DNA from: an uncultured Bacteroidales bacterium
GTDB taxonomy: Bacteria; Bacteroidota; Bacteroidia; Bacteroidales; UBA932
Assembly: GCA_947305045.1 (NCBI GenBank)
Contig: CAMZCW010000080.1
Span: 1-9,506, forward strand
Length of the DNA stretch: 9,506 bases
Reading direction: 5' to 3'
The notes under the pieces were generated by a model. The model did not search any database. It saw nothing but the letters and a program-made list of their open reading frames with translations, and was not told the origin of the DNA. Shown piece by piece: positions 5,255 to 9,506 of this stretch. A program made the translations under genes and the position numbers. Position 1 is the stretch's first letter; each line of letters opens with the position of its first letter.

Positions 5255-7611
5255 ATACTCAGCATAATGTCGTTGAGTAGGCCGCCGGCCGTCTGGCGCG
5301 TTCCGGCACCGGCGCCCTGGATGAGCATGGGGGAAGGGTAGTCGCCTGTGGTGATGAGAATGGCGTTGTCCGTGCCCCGAAGGCTGTACAGCGGACTCTC
5401 CGGCCCCACTTCCTGCAAGCCCACCACGGCGTGGCCCTCAGCATCGACGGACGCAACATACCGCAGCTTCTTCCCGGAGGCTGCGGTTTTTTTGTACCGC
5501 TGGTCGATATCGGCAGGAATGGGTTCCAGCGTCACCTGCGCCTCTTCCAGCGGAAGGCCGGCCTGGCGGCTCAGGATGAGGATTTTACGCAGGACGTCCT
5601 TGCCGGAAAGATCCACCTGCGGATCCGGTTCCGTGTAGCCTTTTATGCGGGCATCTTCCACCAGGGCCTCCCAATCGACCCCGTTGTAGTTGTCCAGCAG
5701 GTAGTTGAGCGTTCCGGAAAGCACGGCATCCATGCGCACCAGGGTGTCGCCGCTCTGCACCACGCGGTCCAGCGTGACCAGGACGGGCAGCGCCGCACCG
5801 GCCGTGGTCTCATAGCGCAGGGAAACGCCGGCCTTATGGGCCTCCAGCTGCAGGTTTTTGAACTGGGCGTAGGTGCCGGAGAAGGGAATTTTGTTGCAGG
5901 CTACCACGGAGTACCCGCTGTGGAAAAGGTCCGGATAGCGGAACCCGAGCTCCTCGTTGGCCGTGCAGTCGATGAACAGGGAATTCTCCAGCGAAAGTTC
6001 GCACAGGGCATCTACAAAGGAGCCGGGCGTACCAGCCTGCAAAAGTTCGCCGGCGCGAGCCAGGTCTATCCCTTCCGTATCAATTACATAGCACGTGCTC
6101 CGGGCCAGGCCGCACACGCGTAGCTCCTTGCCGGAACGTTTGGCTATGGCCGCCGCATTGTCCAGCAGCATGTTCACCAGCGCCTTGCCCACGCGGCCGT
6201 AACCGGCGATGAACAGGGGAATAATCTGGTTGGTGAAGCGGTCAAAGAACTCGTGGTGGATGGCACGGATGGCTTCGTCGGCGCGTTCGGAGGGAACAAT
6301 TACGGAGATGTTCCGCTCCGAGGACCCTTGTGCGGTAGCGCGGACCGGGATGCTGTGGTGGCTCAGGGCGGCCAGCATGCCGCCGGTGGCGCCGCTGTGG
6401 CCCAGCATATCGTCCCCAATCACGCACACGATGGAAAAGCCCTTTTCCACGCGCAGGGGATTCAGTTTCCCCAGGGAAATCTCGTAGGCAAAGCAGGTGT
6501 CGGCCGCTCTCCGGGCCTTCTCGGCGTCGGCCGCCGCGATGGCGATGCACATGGAGTGCACGGAAGAGGCCTGCGTGATAAGGATGATGTTGATGCCGGC
6601 GCGGGACAGGGCGTCGAAGAGGCGGGAACTGAAGCCCGGTACGCCCACCATGCCGCTGCCTTCCAGCGAGATGAGCGCCAGGCCATGGGAATGGGCGATG
6701 CCAATGGCTCCCCCTTGTGCGCGCGGCGGATTTTTCTCCACCAGCGTGCCCGGCTTATCCGGATGGAAAGTGTCTTTGACGTAAATGGGAATCCCCTCAG
6801 CCACAACGGGTTGGATGGTAGGCGGGTAAATCACCTTGGCACCAAAGTGGGACAGCTCCTGCGCGGCGCGGTAGGAGATATGCGGAATGGGCCGGGCCGA
6901 TGGCACCACCTCCGGGTGGGCAGTCATAATGCCGGGAACATCGGTCCAAATCTCTACCCGGCGGGCGTGGATGCCCACGGCAAACAGCGACGCGGTGTAG
7001 TCCGATCCGCCGCGCCCCAGCGTGGTTACCTTGCCGTCCTGGTCGCGGGCAATGAAGCCCGGGACAATGAACAGTTCCGCGCGCGTATGCTGCTCAACGG
7101 CCTCTTGCACGCGCCGATAGGTCTCCGCGCTTTCCACCACGCCGTCCCGCACGCGGACAATCTCGCGGGCATCCAGCCATCGGCACGCAATGCCCTGCGA
7201 GAGGAAACTGTCCGTGAGGATGCGGGTGGAGAAGAGCTCGCCAAAGCTTTCCACGGCGCTCAGGCTGGTGGGGGAGAGCTCGCCCAGCAGGAAAACGCCC
7301 TGCAGGATGCTCTCCAACTGCCCGAAGAGTCCGTCCACGGCGCCTTGCGTTTTGTTTCTGTAGCCGGCAGGTAACAGGGTGTCGATAATGGCGTGGTGCC
7401 GCTCCTGCCAGCGGGCCAGGCGCTCTTTGTAGGCCTCGTCACGGGCAGCGGCCAGCCGGCCCATCTCGATGAGGGCGTCGGTGCAGCCGCTGATGGCGGA
7501 ACTTACCACAAGGGTGCGATCGGCCTCCAGGGCCTTCTGAACAATCCGGATGGTCTGCAGCATGGCTTCCGCACTGGCAACGGAAGTGCCGCCGAATTTG
7601 AGTACTTGCAT
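5251..7611 (-). CDS. thrA: Bifunctional aspartokinase / homoserine dehydrogenase
   Basis: Fused cytoplasmic enzyme catalysing the first and third steps from aspartate: phosphorylation of aspartate and reduction of aspartate semialdehyde to homoserine. The 786 residues divide into kinase (about 1-300; KFGGTS at 5-10, later TTLGRGGSDYTA and the EIWTDVPGIMTAHP region), two ACT regulatory domains (about 310-455), and dehydrogenase (465-786) with Rossmann loop GYGRVG at 470-475, SGTLNY, and the catalytic pair Asp672/Lys676 in SGKDVLRK. In the first ACT domain the usual QASSE reads QASSV (Val351); the second keeps SSE. It starts three bases after the metX stop, so it is translated from the same mRNA. 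Its context suggests a role in methionine supply, like MetL of E. coli, although threonine and other products could also draw on it. No frameshift or missing domain is seen. Confidence 0.96.
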   Translation of the reverse strand: MQVLKFGGTSVASAEAMLQTIRIVQKALEADRTLVVSSAISGCTDALIEMGRLAAARDEAYKERLARWQERHHAIIDTLLPAGYRNKTQGAVDGLFGQLESILQGVFLLGELSPTSLSAVESFGELFSTRILTDSFLSQGIACRWLDAREIVRVRDGVVESAETYRRVQEAVEQHTRAELFIVPGFIARDQDGKVTTLGRGGSDYTASLFAVGIHARRVEIWTDVPGIMTAHPEVVPSARPIPHISYRAAQELSHFGAKVIYPPTIQPVVAEGIPIYVKDTFHPDKPGTLVEKNPPRAQGGAIGIAHSHGLALISLEGSGMVGVPGFSSRLFDALSRAGINIILITQASSVHSMCIAIAAADAEKARRAADTCFAYEISLGKLNPLRVEKGFSIVCVIGDDMLGHSGATGGMLAALSHHSIPVRATAQGSSERNISVIVPSERADEAIRAIHHEFFDRFTNQIIPLFIAGYGRVGKALVNMLLDNAAAIAKRSGKELRVCGLARSTCYVIDTEGIDLARAGELLQAGTPGSFVDALCELSLENSLFIDCTANEELGFRYPDLFHSGYSVVACNKIPFSGTYAQFKNLQLEAHKAGVSLRYETTAGAALPVLVTLDRVVQSGDTLVRMDAVLSGTLNYLLDNYNGVDWEALVEDARIKGYTEPDPQVDLSGKDVLRKILILSRQAGLPLEEAQVTLEPIPADIDQRYKKTAASGKKLRYVASVDAEGHAVVGLQEVGPESPLYSLRGTDNAILITTGDYPSPMLIQGAGAGTRQTAGGLLNDIMLSI

Positions 7612-7614
7612 AAC

Positions 7615-8604
7615 TTACAGGATAAGGGCCGACAATTTGGCGGTTTCCAGCAGGAAGCCGTCGTGGCCGAAATTTGAGCTGATTTCTACATAGTGCGCGC
7701 CCGGAATCCAGGCGGCCCACTGCCGGCCTTCCGCCGGCGGGAAAATGAGGTCGCTGTCCACGGCGACCACCGTTGTGCGGGCTTTGATGCCCTGCAGGGC
7801 CTTTTGCACGCCGCCCCGTCCGCGTCCCACGTTGTGGCTGTCCAGGGCGTTGCTCAGGCAATAGTAGGAGTAGGCGTCAAAGCCACGGCGCACCAGTTTT
7901 TCTCCCTGGTAACGCTCGTAGGAGGCTACACGGCTGGCAAAGAGGGTATCCGGGTCTTCTTCGGCCTGGGTGAGCCCATAGCCCTTGAAGCAACGGTAGC
8001 TGATGAGTGCCTGGGCACGGGCACATTTGAGCCCTTCCCGGCCGCCGTCCAGTGACCGGGCCTCGCGGAAGGTGGGATCGGCCTCCAGGGCCATGCGCTG
8101 CGCTTCCACCGTCGCCCCCAGGAAAGGGGAGATGCGGGGCGCCGTGCACAGCAGCAGGCAGCGGTTAAACAGCTCCGGCTGCATCACCGCCCATTCCATG
8201 GCGTGGAATCCGCCGTTGGAGGCGCCGATTAAAAGGTCGATTTTATTGATCCCCAGATGCTTGCGTACGGCCTCGAAGGCCAGCACCGTGTCGCGGATGG
8301 TCACGTCCGGAAAGTCCAGCAGCCAGGGCTTTCCGGTAGCCGGATTTTCCCGTGCCGGTCCCTCGGACCCGTATGCGCTGCCCAGCATGTTCACGCATAC
8401 CACACGGTTTTTTTCCGTGTCGATGGTTTTGCCCGGTCCCACCATTTCCGGCCACCAGTCCTCCGGGTCGCTGTTGGCGGTAAGGGCGTGGCAAATCCAA
8501 ATCACCTTGCCCTTTCCTTTGGATGTATGAAAGACGATGCGCGCGTTTTCCAGCATGCCGCCACATTCCAAGTTCAGGTTGCTTGTAATTTCTTGTCGAA
8601 TCAT
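7615..8604 (-). CDS. metX: Homoserine O-acetyltransferase (MetX family)
   Basis: Cytoplasmic alpha/beta-hydrolase-fold enzyme that acylates homoserine, normally from acetyl-CoA, to activate it for sulfur addition. The 329-residue product shows the nucleophile elbow LLIGASNGGFHAMEW with Ser129, the family signature NALDSHNVGRGRGG, the acid in VDSDLIFPP (Asp285) and the base in FGHDGFL (His314), with spacings like those of known MetX. The elbow reads GASNGG where many members have GGSMGG, which keeps GxSxGG. Acetyl rather than succinyl donor use is inferred from the family and from the adjoining metY; MetX-fold enzymes can switch donor and the sequence alone does not settle it. The ATG overlaps the metY stop as ATGA, and thrA follows after three bases, so the three genes form a tightly coupled operon. 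Confidence 0.94.
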   Translation of the reverse strand: MIRQEITSNLNLECGGMLENARIVFHTSKGKGKVIWICHALTANSDPEDWWPEMVGPGKTIDTEKNRVVCVNMLGSAYGSEGPARENPATGKPWLLDFPDVTIRDTVLAFEAVRKHLGINKIDLLIGASNGGFHAMEWAVMQPELFNRCLLLCTAPRISPFLGATVEAQRMALEADPTFREARSLDGGREGLKCARAQALISYRCFKGYGLTQAEEDPDTLFASRVASYERYQGEKLVRRGFDAYSYYCLSNALDSHNVGRGRGGVQKALQGIKARTTVVAVDSDLIFPPAEGRQWAAWIPGAHYVEISSNFGHDGFLLETAKLSALIL

Positions 8605-9506
8605 GCTTTCGCTGCGTTCAGGGCTTGTTCAAGGTCTGCAATAATGTCTTCCGGGGCTTCCAGTCCTACGCTGAAGCGGATGAGGTCCGGGGCAATGCCG
8701 GCCGCTTTGAGTTGCTCGTCGGAGAGCTGCCGATGGGTATGAGAGGCCGGATGTAGGACACAGGTGTGACAATCGGCTACGTGGGTCTCAATGGTGACGA
8801 GTTTCAGGGCATCCAGGAAGCGATTATCAAAGGCGCGGCCGCCCTTGAGGCCAAAGCACAGCACACCGCTGCAGCCATTCGGCAGGTATTTGAGAGCCAG
8901 GTTGTGGTGCGGGTCGCTTTCCAGACCAGGGTAGTGCACCCAGGCTACGTCCGGGCAGTTTTCCAGCCAGCGGGCTACCTGCAGGGCACTGCTGCTGTGG
9001 CGCGGCATCCTCAGGTGCAGGGTTTGCAGGCCCAGGTGCAGGTAGAAGGCATTCTGGGGGCTTTGGGTGCTGCCCAGGTCCCGCATCAGGTGGGTGACGG
9101 CCTTAGTGATAAACGCGGCCTTGCCGAATTTCTTGGTATAGGTGAGGCCGTGATAGGAAGCATCCGGCGTGGTGAGGCCGGGGAACTTATCGGCATATTG
9201 CTCCCAGGGGAAGTTGCCGCTGTCCACCACAGCGCCGCCCACGCTGGTACCATGCCCGTCAATGTATTTGGTGGTGGAATGCGTTACAATATCGGCCCCC
9301 CACTCGAACGGGCGGCACAGCACGGGCGTAGCGAAGGTGTTGTCAATCACCAGCGGCAGGCCGTTTTTGTGCGCTACGGCGGCCCAGCGGGCTATGTCCA
9401 GTACCTCTACGCCGGGGTTGGAGAGGGTTTCCCCGAAGATGAGCTTGGTGTTGGGGCGGATGGCGGCCTGAATCTCGCTGTCCGGGGCATCGGCCTTGAT
9501 AAAGCT
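8601..9506 (-). CDS. metY: O-acetylhomoserine sulfhydrylase, C-terminal part
   Basis: PLP enzyme of the Cys/Met metabolism (gamma-replacement) family that makes homocysteine from O-acetylhomoserine and sulfide. The last 301 residues are visible; the frame is open to the right edge and about 125 N-terminal residues of a usual length near 430 are missing. The PLP lysine is Lys80 of the visible part, in THSTTKYIDGHGT, preceded by VIDNTFATP with the Asp that contacts the pyridine nitrogen. The end reads DCHTCVLHPASHTHRQLS then PDLIRFSVGLE, typical of MetY rather than of cystathionine gamma-synthase. A GTG at 9350 inside VIDNTF is not a start. It is the first gene of the operon seen here and overlaps metX by four bases. 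Any leader or SAM-sensing riboswitch would lie outside the window. Confidence 0.95.
   Translation of the reverse strand, partial: SFIKADAPDSEIQAAIRPNTKLIFGETLSNPGVEVLDIARWAAVAHKNGLPLVIDNTFATPVLCRPFEWGADIVTHSTTKYIDGHGTSVGGAVVDSGNFPWEQYADKFPGLTTPDASYHGLTYTKKFGKAAFITKAVTHLMRDLGSTQSPQNAFYLHLGLQTLHLRMPRHSSSALQVARWLENCPDVAWVHYPGLESDPHHNLALKYLPNGCSGVLCFGLKGGRAFDNRFLDALKLVTIETHVADCHTCVLHPASHTHRQLSDEQLKAAGIAPDLIRFSVGLEAPEDIIADLEQALNAAKA

Noticed and set aside
6253..7374. A 373-codon plus-strand frame opposite thrA
   Set aside because: Antisense shadow of the kinase and ACT regions; the product is G/A/H/D-rich and without a domain.
8601..9350. A complete 249-residue protein starting at GTG 9350
   Set aside because: The frame stays open to the window edge and the upstream residues continue the MetY fold (FGETLSNPGVEVLDIA). 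The gene is therefore partial, and GTG 9350 is an internal Val codon.

Overview
The window looks like ordinary chromosome from a G+C-rich member of the Bacteroidota, probably Bacteroidales. This is inferred from three things: A/T-rich intergenic promoters with the TAnnTTTG -7 box typical of the phylum, a secreted S46 dipeptidyl-peptidase of the DPP11 type, and a metY-metX-aspartokinase/homoserine dehydrogenase cluster. No rRNA, tRNA, CRISPR array, transposase or phage gene is visible.

Layout from left to right. (1) 1-292, minus strand: N-terminal part of a UvrD/Rep-type helicase running off the left edge. (2) 293-660: a stretch of about 370 bases without a full-size gene. It holds a short palindrome next to the helicase start, a possible 50-residue plus-strand ORF, and a 37-codon minus-strand remnant of an isochorismatase/nicotinamidase-like gene that still has a good promoter box. 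(3) 661-2175, plus strand: pncB, nicotinate phosphoribosyltransferase. (4) 2175-2330: the gap between convergent genes, filled by two perfect long-armed inverted repeats with the same arm sequence and geometry. (5) 2331-3215, minus strand: a uridine phosphorylase-like nucleoside phosphorylase. (6) 3287-5254, plus strand: a secreted S46 peptidase carrying the Arg that marks Asp/Glu-specific DPP11. (7) 5251-9506, minus strand: metY (partial), metX and a fused aspartokinase-homoserine dehydrogenase, packed as an operon with a 4-base overlap and a 3-base gap.

How the genes work together. The metY-metX-thrA operon runs from aspartate to homoserine (thrA, with an aspartate-semialdehyde dehydrogenase encoded elsewhere), then to O-acylhomoserine (metX), then to homocysteine by direct sulfhydrylation (metY). 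pncB and the broken nicotinamidase-like fragment belong to NAD salvage, suggesting nicotinate can be salvaged while the local nicotinamide-deamidating step may be lost. The peptidase and the nucleoside phosphorylase share a compact divergent promoter region but have no obvious pathway link.

I see no clear new multi-gene system. The best items for follow-up are the twin inverted repeats at 2175-2309, the truncated nicotinamidase-like gene beside pncB, two divergent promoter pairs with identical 28-bp geometry, a probable operon terminator embedded in the opposing dpp11 coding sequence, and an unusual ACT-domain residue in the aspartokinase.
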